Source: Thalassobius sp. Cn5-15 (GTDB lineage: Bacteria > Pseudomonadota > Alphaproteobacteria > Rhodobacterales > Rhodobacteraceae). Taken from it: 64,000 nt of DNA. The position numbers and the translations under genes are program-made. A model generated the notes under the pieces. The model was not told the DNA's origin and searched no databases. It saw nothing but the letters and a program-made list of their open reading frames with translations. The DNA lies in the NCBI RefSeq assembly GCF_022347685.1, contig NZ_JAKRGF010000001.1, forward strand, positions 124,001-188,000, given 5' to 3'. This document shows, piece after piece, positions 1 through 8,465 of the stretch; the stretch's first letter is position 1, and the number at the start of each line of letters is the position of its first letter.

Positions 1-126
1 CTCCGTCGCGGTTTTGGCCCCAGTTGGGGACGTGACGGAGAAAGTGGCTAGGCAACGGCATTACATCTGCTAACCTACCCTTGAGGAGAAAGACCAAGCC
101 TATCGCAAGGTTGAGGGAGGATTTGC

Positions 127-972
127 ATGACGGAGGCGGCAGAACAGTACGCAGCCGCGCACCAAGCGCACCACACAGATGACACGAATAACGGCCTGGA
201 GCATGGCGTGCCCGAGTTCGGAGCGGTCACTTTCGCTGTGCTGTCGCAGGCACTGGCGCGCGGGTGGCGCGATTTTATGCGGGCGCCGGTGTTTGGGGTG
301 ATCTTTGCCTCTGTCTATGTGTTGCTGGGCATTTTTATGGTCTGGCTCACACGATGGAGCGGTCACAGCTACTGGTTGGTGTTTGCCGCCGCAGGCTTTC
401 CGTTGATCGGGCCGTTCACCGCCGTCGGGCTTTATGAGGTCAGCCGCCGGTTGGAACGAAACGAAATCCTGAGCATGAGGCGTATTTTCGGCGTCATCCT
501 ATTGCAGAGTCAGCGCCAGCTGCCGTCCATCTGCGCGATCATCATCTTTATGTTTCTGTTCTGGTTCTTCCTGGCCCATATGATCTTTGCGGTCTTTATG
601 GGGACGGTGACGATGACCAATGTGTCCACCTCGTTTGAGGTGTATCTGACCACCAACGGCCTTTCGATGTTGGCGGTGGGCACTGTGGTGGGCGCCGGAT
701 TTGCGCTGTTGTTGTTCATGATCACGGTGGTGTCGCTGCCGATGCTACTGGACCGTGAGGTGGACTATGTCTCTGCGATGATCGGATCGTTCCAGCTGGT
801 GCAGGAAAACTTCCTGCCGATGATCCTTTGGGCTGGGCTTGTTGCGGTGCTGACTTTTGTGGCAATGCTGCCAGTCTTCATGGGGCTGTTCATTGTGCTG
901 CCGCTTCTGGGGCATGCGACATGGCACCTCTATGATATCCTGCTGCAAAGCGGTGCGGAGGAGGCGGGCTAA
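127..972 (+). CDS. DUF2189 family integral membrane protein
   Basis: A 281-residue protein with a polar, His-rich N-terminus (about residues 1-45) followed by about six hydrophobic segments, so it is probably an inner-membrane protein. The segment around residues 45-110 (a GWRDFMRAP-type motif, then two membrane spans and a GLYEVSRRLE stretch) is the pattern I associate with DUF2189. No function is established for this family. The start is the ATG after a GAGGGAGG-like ribosome site at about 113-120. It stands alone: the next gene is on the opposite strand. The family call rests on recalled sequence pattern; membrane location is clear from composition. Confidence 0.8.
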   Translation: MTEAAEQYAAAHQAHHTDDTNNGLEHGVPEFGAVTFAVLSQALARGWRDFMRAPVFGVIFASVYVLLGIFMVWLTRWSGHSYWLVFAAAGFPLIGPFTAVGLYEVSRRLERNEILSMRRIFGVILLQSQRQLPSICAIIIFMFLFWFFLAHMIFAVFMGTVTMTNVSTSFEVYLTTNGLSMLAVGTVVGAGFALLLFMITVVSLPMLLDREVDYVSAMIGSFQLVQENFLPMILWAGLVAVLTFVAMLPVFMGLFIVLPLLGHATWHLYDILLQSGAEEAG

Positions 973-1012
973 AGGTTGCCCGCCAATGTGCAGCTACGGT
1001 TCATCTCAATCG

Positions 1013-1651
1013 TCACCCCAGCTTGGCGGCCTCTGCCGCCAGCGCCCTGATCCCCGCCCAGTCACCTGCGGCCACCATTGCCTTTGGCGCGACCCAACTG
1101 CCGCCCACGCAGGCGGTGTTGGTCAGCGACAGGTAGTCCATCGCATTATCCGGGCTGACGCCGCCGGTGGGGCAGAACAGGATCTGCGGCAGCGGTGCAC
1201 CGATCGCCTTCAATGCAGGTGCGCCACCGTTTGCCTCAGCCGGGAAAAACTTCTGCACGCGGTAGCCGCGTTCCAGTAGCCTCATCGCTTCGCTTGACGT
1301 GGCTGCGCCGGGCAGCAGCGGCAGGCCGATCTCTTCGCAGGCGCTCAGCAGCGCATCGGTCGCACCGGGGGAGACGGCGAATTGCGCACCCGCCTCTTTT
1401 GCCGCCTCTGCATCGGCGCGGGTCAGAACGGTGCCTGCGCCAACGATGCCGCCATCCACGCTGGCCATTTCGCGGATCACATCCAATGCGGCGGGGGTGC
1501 GCAGCGTCACCTCCAGCACCGGCAGGCCACCTGCGACCAGTGCACGGGCCAGATCAGCGGCATAGTTCGCAGTCTCGACCACCAGAACAGGGATCACAGG
1601 CGCGGTGCGGCAGAGGTGTTCGGTGAAAGTGCTGGCTGCTTCGGGTGTCAT
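1013..1651 (-). CDS. eda: KDPG aldolase (2-dehydro-3-deoxy-phosphogluconate aldolase)
   Basis: A 212-residue (alpha/beta)8-barrel aldolase that splits 2-keto-3-deoxy-6-phosphogluconate into pyruvate and glyceraldehyde 3-phosphate, the last step of the Entner-Doudoroff pathway in the cytoplasm. Visible residues are Glu47 and Arg51 in LEVTLRTPAAL, and the Schiff-base lysine Lys134 in RVQKFFPAE. The length is normal for the family. The start is supported by an AGGA ribosome site about 9 nt upstream. It lies 18 nt downstream of edd in the same direction, so the two are almost certainly cotranscribed from the promoter upstream of edd. Confidence 0.97.
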   Translation of the reverse strand: MTPEAASTFTEHLCRTAPVIPVLVVETANYAADLARALVAGGLPVLEVTLRTPAALDVIREMASVDGGIVGAGTVLTRADAEAAKEAGAQFAVSPGATDALLSACEEIGLPLLPGAATSSEAMRLLERGYRVQKFFPAEANGGAPALKAIGAPLPQILFCPTGGVSPDNAMDYLSLTNTACVGGSWVAPKAMVAAGDWAGIRALAAEAAKLG

Positions 1652-1669
1652 AACTCTTGATCCTCTTAT

Positions 1670-3478
1670 TCAGACAACAACGCCTGCGCCGTCTTCGGCA
1701 TTACCGACCAACTGGCGGAAGGGGGCGAACAATTCGCGCCCGATGCCGTGGCCATTGTTACTGAGGTCCGGCGCGCGGGCAGGGCGATCCTCAAAACCTG
1801 CGGTCAGGTTATCAAGGGTTCCCGCCGTCGCATCCACACGGATCAGATCGCCATCCTGCACCCTGCTGAGCGGACCGGCGCCCAGGGCTTCGGGGCTGAC
1901 ATGAATGGCGGCGGGCACCTTTCCGGAGGCACCGGACATGCGCCCGTCAGTGACCAGCGCTACTTTTAGTCCGCGATCGAGGAGGACAGCGAGGGTCGGC
2001 GTCAGATTGTGAAGTTCGGGCATGCCATTGGCGCTGGGACCTTGGAAACGGACAACAACAACGGTGTCTTCGGTAAATTCACCTTTTTGAAACGCTGCCT
2101 TAACCGCTGCCTGATCTTCAAACACCCGCGCCTTAGCCTCTACCACATGCAGGTCAGGCGCGACGGCCGACACTTTCATAATGCCGCGTCCCAGATTGCC
2201 CTGCAGCTGCTTTAGCCCCCCCGAGGGCTTGAAGGGATCGCTGGCAGGGCGCAGGATCTTGGCGTTCAGACTGTCACGGGGGCCGGGTTCATAGGCCACC
2301 CGCCCGTCATGCAGCTTTGGTTCCTGCGTATAGCGGTTCAACCCGTCACCCGCAGTGGTTTTCACATCCTCATGCAGCAGCCCGGCCTCTAGCAGCTGTC
2401 CGATCATATATCCCAGACCACCAGCGGCGTGGAAGTGGTTCACATCCGCCAGACCGTTTGGATAGACCTTTGCCAAGAGGGGCGTTGCGCTGGACAGTTC
2501 GTCGAAATCCTCCAGCGTCAACAAAACGCCCGCCGCCCGCGCCATCGCGGGCAAATGCAGGACAAGGTTCGTGGATCCCCCCGTCGCCATCAGACCCACA
2601 ATGCCGTTCACAAAGGCCCGTTCATCAAGGATCTGCGACACCGGACGGTAGTCATTTCCCAGCGCGGTATTGGCCAGGGCGGCCTCTGTGCCTGCAACAG
2701 TCAGCGCATCGCGCAGCGGTGTGTTGGGATTGACGAAAGAAGCGCCGGGCAGGTGTAACCCCATAAATTCCATTAGCATCTGGTTGGAGTTTGCAGTGCC
2801 GTAGAATGTGCAGGTGCCGGGGCCGTGGTAGCTGGCCATCTCGGCCTTCATCAGCTCATCTCGGCTCACGTTGCCTTGGGCAAATTCCTTGCGCACGCGG
2901 GCTTTTTCATCATTCGGCAGACCGGACGTCATCGGTCCCGCAGGGAGGAAAACACCAGGAATATAACCAAAGGTGGCGGCACCGATGATCAGACCCGGCA
3001 CGATCTTGTCACAGACGCCCAGATAGAGTGCGGTGTCAAAAGTGTTGTGGCTCAGTGCCACACCGGTGGCCAACGCAATCACGTCGCGGGAAAACAGCGA
3101 CAGTTCCATTCCCACCTGTCCCTGCGTGACGCCATCGCACATTGCAGGCACGCCGCCTGCCACCTGCGCGGTGGCACCGTTTTCACGCGCGGTGGCGCGG
3201 ATCAGATCGGGGAAGCGTTCAAAGGGCTGATGCGCCGACAGCATGTCATTATAGGCGGTGACAATGCCAATGTTGGGCGTGCGCCCGTCGGCCAGCCGCG
3301 CCTGATCATCGCCCATTGCGGCATAGGCGTGGGCCTGATTGCCGCAAGTCAAATGGGCACGGCGCGTGCCTTCCTCCGCCGCCTGTGCCATGCGTGACAG
3401 ATAGGTTGTGCGGCTCTGCTGGCTGCGTTCACGGATACGGTCTGTGACCCTTGCGACGGTATCGTTCAGCTGGGGCAT
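1670..3478 (-). CDS. edd: 6-phosphogluconate dehydratase
   Basis: A 602-residue IlvD/Edd-family iron-sulfur dehydratase that converts 6-phosphogluconate to 2-keto-3-deoxy-6-phosphogluconate in the Entner-Doudoroff pathway. Cluster-ligand contexts are visible at MCDGVTQGQ (about residue 155) and [11 protein letters not shown] (about residue 220), with the conserved [11 protein letters not shown] segment near the C-terminus. The length fits Edd (about 600) and is longer than typical IlvD. It heads an edd-eda operon. The promoter region carries a LacI-family-type palindrome between candidate -35 and -10 boxes (see 3530-3558), which suggests sugar-responsive repression. Confidence 0.97.
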   Translation of the reverse strand: MPQLNDTVARVTDRIRERSQQSRTTYLSRMAQAAEEGTRRAHLTCGNQAHAYAAMGDDQARLADGRTPNIGIVTAYNDMLSAHQPFERFPDLIRATARENGATAQVAGGVPAMCDGVTQGQVGMELSLFSRDVIALATGVALSHNTFDTALYLGVCDKIVPGLIIGAATFGYIPGVFLPAGPMTSGLPNDEKARVRKEFAQGNVSRDELMKAEMASYHGPGTCTFYGTANSNQMLMEFMGLHLPGASFVNPNTPLRDALTVAGTEAALANTALGNDYRPVSQILDERAFVNGIVGLMATGGSTNLVLHLPAMARAAGVLLTLEDFDELSSATPLLAKVYPNGLADVNHFHAAGGLGYMIGQLLEAGLLHEDVKTTAGDGLNRYTQEPKLHDGRVAYEPGPRDSLNAKILRPASDPFKPSGGLKQLQGNLGRGIMKVSAVAPDLHVVEAKARVFEDQAAVKAAFQKGEFTEDTVVVVRFQGPSANGMPELHNLTPTLAVLLDRGLKVALVTDGRMSGASGKVPAAIHVSPEALGAGPLSRVQDGDLIRVDATAGTLDNLTAGFEDRPARAPDLSNNGHGIGRELFAPFRQLVGNAEDGAGVVV

Positions 3479-3529
3479 GGGATCCTCTTGCTTCCTTGGC
3501 GCGTCTGGGCACTGCGCACCGTTGCGGAA

Positions 3530-3558
3530 GATATGTCATGTTAGCGTTAACAATTCAA
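3530..3558 (-). promoter_or_regulatory. edd promoter with LacI-family (CceR-like) operator
   Basis: On the minus strand a candidate -35 (TTGAAT, 3553-3558) and a weaker -10 (CATATC, 3530-3535) are separated by 17 nt. The palindrome TGTTAACGCTAACA (3539-3552) fills that spacer. The site matches the general LacI-family operator pattern, with a central CG and inverted TGTTA arms. In Rhodobacter sphaeroides the LacI-family regulator CceR controls Entner-Doudoroff genes, so a CceR orthologue is the likely ligand. Operator placement between the boxes implies repression. The regulator gene is not in this window. Confidence 0.6.
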
Positions 3559-3728
3559 CCATTCATACAGAAAAATAATCTCACCCGTACGGGCCCAATC
3601 TGTCGGCATGATCTGGATACGAAAACACCCAGCGAAGGTCTAGAAGGTGCCCCATTTGCGCCTGAATTGCCTGTCAATTTTTAGACAAATCACAACAAAG
3701 GGCAGGGGACGCCCTGAGGAGTAGGCAG

Positions 3729-4400
3729 ATGAAAAACTTTGGACTCGCAGCACTGATTGCTTTTGGTTTTGGCCTTTCGGCCTGTGCCACTGTGGATACC
3801 GCCAGCCGGAACGCACCGATTGACCTGCCGCAACTGGCAGCACCTGTCACACAAAGCGTGACCGTTGCAGACTACAACATCAAAGTATCGCGCGAACTGC
3901 GCGTGTCCGAGGCAAACGTGTATTACCCCCTTGGCGATATTGTCTGGCGCGGTGAACCGATCGGCGATCGCCATGCACAGGTTGCGCGCATCTTCCAATC
4001 CTCGGTGCAGCGCGTTCAGGCTGATACTGTGGATGGCGCCCTGCCGGTGATCGTTGATATCGACGTCAAACGCTTCCACGGTATGACCGAAAAAACCCGT
4101 TATACCGTTGGCGGAGTGCATTCGATCACCTTTGATATGACCGTGCGCAATCCCACAACCGGCGCCATCCTTGTGCCCCCCCGTGAGATCAGTGCCGACC
4201 TGCGTGGTTTTGGCGGCAGTAAGGCCATTCAGGCCGAGCATCAGGGCCGCGGTCAAAAGGTCCGCATCACCCGCCATCTGGCCAATGTGATCCAGCAGGA
4301 ACTGACCCAGCCGGGTTCGGTGCAGTCGCAGATCACCGAACTGGTGAACGGGCTGGAAGTGAACATCGTCCCCGCTGGCGAGGACGCAGTGCGCCTTTGA
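3729..4400 (+). CDS. Putative lipoprotein (DUF6778-like)
   Basis: A 223-residue protein with a short signal peptide ending in a lipobox (LSAC, Cys19), so it is probably acylated and anchored in the membrane facing the periplasm. The mature part contains no transmembrane segment and no motif that I can tie to an activity. It resembles a Rhodobacteraceae family that I recall as DUF6778, with low confidence in the number. A GAGG ribosome site lies about 11 nt before the ATG. The next gene begins 59 nt downstream, so the two could share a transcript. Confidence 0.75.
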   Translation: MKNFGLAALIAFGFGLSACATVDTASRNAPIDLPQLAAPVTQSVTVADYNIKVSRELRVSEANVYYPLGDIVWRGEPIGDRHAQVARIFQSSVQRVQADTVDGALPVIVDIDVKRFHGMTEKTRYTVGGVHSITFDMTVRNPTTGAILVPPREISADLRGFGGSKAIQAEHQGRGQKVRITRHLANVIQQELTQPGSVQSQITELVNGLEVNIVPAGEDAVRL

Positions 4401-4446
4401 AGAGGACACAGGACCAACAGGTCTTTCGCAATAGATCAAACACAGG

Positions 4447-4475
4447 TAAGAGGGCGCCATGACAGCGCCCTCTTA
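4447..4475 (+). promoter_or_regulatory. Perfect 11-bp hairpin enclosing the start codon of the next gene
   Basis: The arms TAAGAGGGCGC (4447-4457) and GCGCCCTCTTA (4465-4475) are exact reverse complements. The 7-nt loop CATGACA contains the ATG (4459-4461). The likely ribosome-binding bases (GAGGG) lie in the 5' arm, so the folded form would block initiation. It is followed by TTCC and not by a U-run, so it is a weak candidate as an ordinary terminator for the lipoprotein gene. Confidence 0.65.
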
Positions 4476-5655
4476 TTCCGTGATCCGCCTTAAACCCAAA
4501 GCCAATGCCCGCGCCATTCGCCGCGGCTTCCCTTGGGTTTATGACAATGAACTTGTAACCGACCGCCGCACCAAAAAACTGGCGGCAGGCTCTCTTGCCG
4601 TATTGGAAGAGTCTGATCACACCCCCTTGGGTCTGGTGGCGGTGAACCCCAACTCAAAGATTTTCGGTCGTATGCTGGACCGCAATCCAAATGCGGTGAT
4701 TGATCAGTCGTGGTTTGCCACCCGTATCGGCAAGGCGCTGGATATGCGATCCCGCCTTTACGCCGATCCATTCTACCGCCTTGTGCATGCAGAGGCCGAC
4801 GGCCTGCCGGGCGTGATCATTGACCGCTTTGGCGAAACTGCCGTGGTGCAACCAAACGCCGCCTGGGCCGATGCGCATTTTGACGCGCTGGAGGCGGCGC
4901 TGATCGCCACCACTGGCGTCAAAAACGTGATCAAGAACGCTTCGGGCCGCGCCCGTAGCCTTGAGGGGCTGGATGATGTCACTGCGACCACCACCGGCAC
5001 CGCCCCTGATGCGCCGGTACAGGTGCCGATGAACGGCGCGATCTATATGGCCGACCTGACGGGCGGTCAAAAAACTGGTCTGTTTTTTGACCAGCGTCCG
5101 AACCATGCCTTTGCCGCATCCCTGTCGCGCGATGCCAAGGTGTTGGATGTGTTTTCTCATGTTGGCGGGTTCTCTCTGGCAGCCCTTGCTGGTGGCGCCG
5201 CCTCGGCGCTGGCGGTGGATGGATCCGCTGCCGCGCTGGAACTGGCTGAGGCTGGTGCGAAGGCGGCAGGGTTTGACGACCGCTTTGCCACGCGCAAAGG
5301 CGATGCGTTTGACACCCTCTCCAAACTGGGGGAAGAGGGCGAAACCTTTGACGTGGTGATCTGTGACCCACCTGCGTTTGCCCCGAACAAACAAGCGCTG
5401 GAGGCAGGCCTGCGCGCCTATGAACGTATCGCCCGTCTGGCGGCACCATTGGTGCGGCAGGGCGGCTATCTGGGCCTGTGTTCCTGTTCCCATGCCGCAG
5501 ATGTGAACAAGTTCCGTGTCGCCTGTCTGCGCGGCCTTGGTCGTGCGGGGCGCGCGTCGCAGCTGTTGCATTCGGGCTTTGCCGGGCCGGATCACCCGCT
5601 GATGCCGCAACTGGCAGAAAGCGGCTACCTGAAATCGCTGTTCTTCCGCCTCTGA
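4459..5655 (+). CDS. RlmI-like class I SAM-dependent rRNA cytosine methyltransferase
   Basis: A 398-residue protein with an N-terminal PUA domain (about residues 8-90, IRLKPKANARAIRRGFPWVY), an RlmI-type linker, and a C-terminal Rossmann methyltransferase. The SAM-binding loop is VLDVFSHVGGFSLAAL (about residue 230), motif IV is DPPAF (about 305), and the catalytic cysteine region is CSCSH (about 345). It probably methylates a 23S rRNA cytosine at C5, by analogy with E. coli RlmI (m5C1962). The target is inferred. ATG 4459 is the first in-frame start, because an in-frame TAA lies at 4447. That start sits in the hairpin loop described separately. Confidence 0.88.
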   Translation: MTAPSYSVIRLKPKANARAIRRGFPWVYDNELVTDRRTKKLAAGSLAVLEESDHTPLGLVAVNPNSKIFGRMLDRNPNAVIDQSWFATRIGKALDMRSRLYADPFYRLVHAEADGLPGVIIDRFGETAVVQPNAAWADAHFDALEAALIATTGVKNVIKNASGRARSLEGLDDVTATTTGTAPDAPVQVPMNGAIYMADLTGGQKTGLFFDQRPNHAFAASLSRDAKVLDVFSHVGGFSLAALAGGAASALAVDGSAAALELAEAGAKAAGFDDRFATRKGDAFDTLSKLGEEGETFDVVICDPPAFAPNKQALEAGLRAYERIARLAAPLVRQGGYLGLCSCSHAADVNKFRVACLRGLGRAGRASQLLHSGFAGPDHPLMPQLAESGYLKSLFFRL

Positions 5656-5661
5656 CCGCGC

Positions 5662-6201
5662 ATGAAGGTTCTGCTGGACACCTGCGTGATCTACCCCACC
5701 GTGATGCGGGAGGTGCTGCTTGGTGCCGCACGTGCGGGGCTGTTCACGCCGCTCTGGTCAGATCGGATTTTAGAGGAATGGGCGCGTGCTGCGCGCAAAC
5801 TGGGCCCCGAGGGTGAGGCGCAGGCGCGGGGGGAGGCCGCGCTTCTCTCCGCGGCATGGCCCAAGGCAGCGGTGACATGGCCGCCCTCGCTAGAGGATCG
5901 CCTGTATCTGCCCGATCCCGCTGATACACATGTTCTGGCCGCTGCAATCTCTGGATCTGCGGACCTGCTGATCACCATGAATGCCAAGGACTTCCCGCGT
6001 CACATTCTGGCCGAAGAGGGGCTGGCGCGACAGGACCCTGATGGCTTCCTGCATGGTTTAACTCAGGCGCATCCGGGTATTATGGCCGATGTGGTCGAAC
6101 AGGTCCGCGAAACCGCCGAACGCCTGTCGGGGGAGCCGTGGGCAACCCGCGCCCTGATGAAAAAGGCGCGGCTGCCTCGGCTGGGCAAAGCGCTGGGATA
6201 A
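5662..6201 (+). CDS. PIN-domain protein
   Basis: A 179-residue protein with a PIN-type nuclease fold. The first acidic residue is in LLDTCVIYPT (Asp6) and later acidic residues lie in DPADTHVLAAA (about residue 95) and MNAKDFP, which is the usual Mg2+-binding layout. PIN proteins are mostly RNases, many of them toxins. No antitoxin-like gene lies next to this one: it follows the methyltransferase by 6 nt in the same direction, so a role in RNA metabolism or a stand-alone Rhodobacteraceae family is more likely. Nuclease activity is inferred from the acidic residues. Confidence 0.8.
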   Translation: MKVLLDTCVIYPTVMREVLLGAARAGLFTPLWSDRILEEWARAARKLGPEGEAQARGEAALLSAAWPKAAVTWPPSLEDRLYLPDPADTHVLAAAISGSADLLITMNAKDFPRHILAEEGLARQDPDGFLHGLTQAHPGIMADVVEQVRETAERLSGEPWATRALMKKARLPRLGKALG

Positions 6202-6250
6202 TACATTATCTGCGCCTTCCAATACTCTGAAGGAAATAGAAAAAGATCGC

Positions 6251-6940
6251 TTAAGCCTCAACGCCCCATTTCGCTTCTAGCGCTTCGATCGCCTTGATCC
6301 GCTCTGTGGTCTTGGGATGGCTTAGCAGCCACGCGGGGGTGCCGTTGCCAGCGCCTTTGGTCAGCACCTCCAGCTTCTGAAACAGGGATTTCTGACCTGC
6401 AGTGCCAATGCCCGATTTGGTCAGCAGGGCGGCGGCGTATTCATCGGCCTCATATTCATCACTGCGCGACAGCCGGGCGGCAAGGAGTGTGGTCAGCGTG
6501 TTGGCAATCATTGCGCCGACACCGGGGATGAAGCGTGACAAAACCATCGCCAAGGCGGTGCGCAGGGCGTTCTGGCCGGAAAAATCAATCATCCGGCGGC
6601 GCGAATGGCCCAGAGCCACATGGCCCAACTCATGGGCGATCACACTGGCCAGCTCTTCGCCGGTAACCTCGCCGTTCTGAAATTTGCGATAAAATCCACG
6701 GGTGATGAAAATCCGTCCGTCCGGTGCGGCCAGACCGTTTACCGGATCGATCTCATAGATGTGCACCTTGATGCGGTCCAGCTCCAGCGCTGCGGCCATA
6801 CGATCGGTCAGCAGGCGCATCTTGGGATCCATCAGCTCGGTCGATTGTTCGTTCAGTTCCCGCGCAGTGCGCCACGCGGAAAAGCGGTACATCGCCAAGG
6901 CATAGAGGATGGCAAGGAGGATCGGGGCAAATTTCAACAT
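6251..6940 (-). CDS. M48-family zinc metalloprotease
   Basis: A 229-residue protease with an N-terminal hydrophobic segment (residues 5-20) that may be a membrane anchor or signal. The zinc-binding HELGH is at 103-107 and the third ligand is probably the Glu in SRSDEYEADEYA (about residue 163). The motif VNGLAAPDGRIFITRG is typical of HtpX/Oma1/YcaL-type M48 enzymes, which degrade misfolded membrane or envelope proteins. It is shorter than HtpX (about 290) and lacks its four-helix arrangement, so I do not assign htpX. It is transcribed alone on the minus strand. Confidence 0.9.
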   Translation of the reverse strand: MLKFAPILLAILYALAMYRFSAWRTARELNEQSTELMDPKMRLLTDRMAAALELDRIKVHIYEIDPVNGLAAPDGRIFITRGFYRKFQNGEVTGEELASVIAHELGHVALGHSRRRMIDFSGQNALRTALAMVLSRFIPGVGAMIANTLTTLLAARLSRSDEYEADEYAAALLTKSGIGTAGQKSLFQKLEVLTKGAGNGTPAWLLSHPKTTERIKAIEALEAKWGVEA

Positions 6941-7004
6941 ACCCCAGATATGGGGCGAGGGCGGGCTTCAGGCAAGAGCGGAGTGCGCCCTACAAACGCA
7001 AAGA

Positions 7005-7022
7005 GCGGCCCCGAAAGGCCGC
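7005..7022 (-). terminator. Hairpin at the end of the sulfide operon
   Basis: GCGGCC and GGCCGC flank a 6-nt loop just downstream of the DUF442 stop codon. On the minus strand it is followed by TCTTTG, a weak U-tract. It probably terminates the operon that starts at 9329. Confidence 0.55.
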
Positions 7023-7048
7023 CCTTGGTCACGCGATGTCAGCGAACA

Positions 7049-7465
7049 TCAGCCTTCCAGATGCGGGCGCAGTTGTTCCAGCATATAGCCTGCCTCGGCC
7101 GCAGTGCCGAGGATGTCATCTGCCGACGCCTTGCCAGCCTGACTGAGCGCCCAGACAACTGTGCAGCGGGTGCCAGAGGCGCAGTAGGCCAGAACCGGAC
7201 CGTCGGCTGCGGCATCGACCATTGCAAACTGTTTGGCCACGTTTTCAGGTGTCATGGTCTGGTGGGTCAACTCCAGCACCTCAAATTCAATGCCTGCCGC
7301 CGCGGCGGCCTCGGCCATGGCTGCGGCCTGATGGCTGGGCGGGTTTTCGGCATCGGGGCGGTTGCAGATCACCTTGCTAAAGCCAGCCGCCTTGATGGCG
7401 GGCAGGTCGGAGGGGTTGATCTGCGGCGATACGCTATAGCGGGGGGTGATTTGACGAATATCCAT
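7049..7465 (-). CDS. DUF442 / TIGR01244 phosphatase-fold sulfur transferase
   Basis: A 138-residue protein with a cysteine-phosphatase-like loop CASGTR (Cys95-Arg100, AYCASGTRC). This matches the DUF442 domain that accompanies or is fused to bacterial ETHE1/Blh persulfide dioxygenases and is thought to move sulfane sulfur. I place the start at ATG 7465 (MDIRQITPRY); reading further upstream would overlap the YeeE gene. It is the last gene of a four-gene minus-strand operon with two YeeE/YedE half-transporters and the dioxygenase. The exact substrate is unknown; thiosulfate:cyanide or persulfide transfer is inferred from context. Confidence 0.88.
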   Translation of the reverse strand: MDIRQITPRYSVSPQINPSDLPAIKAAGFSKVICNRPDAENPPSHQAAAMAEAAAAAGIEFEVLELTHQTMTPENVAKQFAMVDAAADGPVLAYCASGTRCTVVWALSQAGKASADDILGTAAEAGYMLEQLRPHLEG

Positions 7466-7475
7466 GCGCTCAGCC

Positions 7476-7907
7476 TTATTCTGCCGGAACCGCGCTGTCC
7501 AGTGTTTGGCGCACGCGCGGTGCAATCGCCATGCCTGCCACCATCGCCAGCACAAAGATCACGCCGCCTGAGCCACCATAAGACAGCGACGCAATCGCTG
7601 GGCCAGGGCACAGGCCAGCCAGTCCCCAACCGGCCCCAAACATAACAGAGCCAAGGACGAGGTTGCGGCCCAGCTTCGGCTCGGGTGGGGTGGGGAAAGC
7701 GCCGCCAACCAGTGGCGTGCGGCCCGGAACCAGCAACCACGCGACCGTCATCGGCAGGATTGCCCCCCCCATCACAAAGGCCAGCGTCGGGTCCCAGTCA
7801 CCAAAGATATCCAGCCAGCCCTGAACCTTGGTGGTGTCGGTCATGCCGGATAGGTAGAGGCCAGTGCCAAACAGCCCACCGGCAATAAATGAAAAGAGCA
7901 GGCGCAT
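7476..7907 (-). CDS. YeeE/YedE-type (DUF6691) sulfur-compound transporter, second half
   Basis: A 143-residue membrane protein with four hydrophobic segments and a conserved cysteine in GLAGLCPGPAI. It corresponds to the C-terminal half of YeeE/YedE (PmpB-like) permeases for thiosulfate or related sulfur species. Start ATG 7907 overlaps the stop codon of the preceding half by one base (TGATG), so the two halves are translationally coupled and probably form one heteromeric channel. The family is known; the substrate here is inferred from the dioxygenase next to it. Confidence 0.88.
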   Translation of the reverse strand: MRLLFSFIAGGLFGTGLYLSGMTDTTKVQGWLDIFGDWDPTLAFVMGGAILPMTVAWLLVPGRTPLVGGAFPTPPEPKLGRNLVLGSVMFGAGWGLAGLCPGPAIASLSYGGSGGVIFVLAMVAGMAIAPRVRQTLDSAVPAE

Positions 7908-8344
7908 CAGATCACCCCCAGAATGTGACGGAACAAAATGACGGTCAGGCCGCCCGCCATGATGTAGAACACGGTGGCCACAATGCCGCGCAGCGACAGG
8001 CGCGAGATACCGCAAACCCCATGACCAGAGGTGCAGCCATTGGCCATGCGGGTGCCAACGCCGACCAAAAGACCGGCGGCGATGATCACCAGCCAGTTGT
8101 CGGTGATATGGGTATCAACAGTGCCCACGAACGGGATCAGCAGCACCGGCAGGGCAAAGACGCCGATCAGAAACGTCAGTCTTTCTGCGCCAGACGACCA
8201 GCCAGTGCGATCGACCAATCCGCCGATTATGCCACTGGCGCCCATGATGCGGCCGTTGGCCAAGAGGTAGACCGCCCCGCCAAGGCCGATGACGATACCG
8301 CCGATCAGCCCCCAGATCCAATCTGCGGGAAGTGAGCTTAACAT
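7907..8344 (-). CDS. YeeE/YedE-type sulfur-compound transporter, first half
   Basis: A 145-residue membrane protein (MLSSLPADWIWGL start) with about four hydrophobic segments and the cysteine motif NGCTSGHGVCGISR, typical of YeeE/YedE (PmpA-like) proteins in which cysteines relay thiosulfate or sulfane sulfur through the membrane. I start it at ATG 8344, which has an AAGG-type ribosome site close upstream. It lies about 120 nt after the persulfide dioxygenase gene and overlaps the second half by one base. It is probably part of sulfide detoxification. Confidence 0.88.
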   Translation of the reverse strand: MLSSLPADWIWGLIGGIVIGLGGAVYLLANGRIMGASGIIGGLVDRTGWSSGAERLTFLIGVFALPVLLIPFVGTVDTHITDNWLVIIAAGLLVGVGTRMANGCTSGHGVCGISRLSLRGIVATVFYIMAGGLTVILFRHILGVI

Positions 8345-8465
8345 CGCGTTTCCTTTCTGGATGTTATTTTGTTTTACGGCCCCTGCACAGTTCGCATGTG
8401 ATACAGAGGGCGCGCAGGGTCGGTGCAAATTTGCCCCGAGCCTGCGGGTGAGTGGCGTTAGACTC

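Noticed and set aside
5662-6201. PIN protein as a toxin of a toxin-antitoxin pair
   Set aside because: No small antitoxin gene precedes or follows it; it is attached to an rRNA methyltransferase gene instead.
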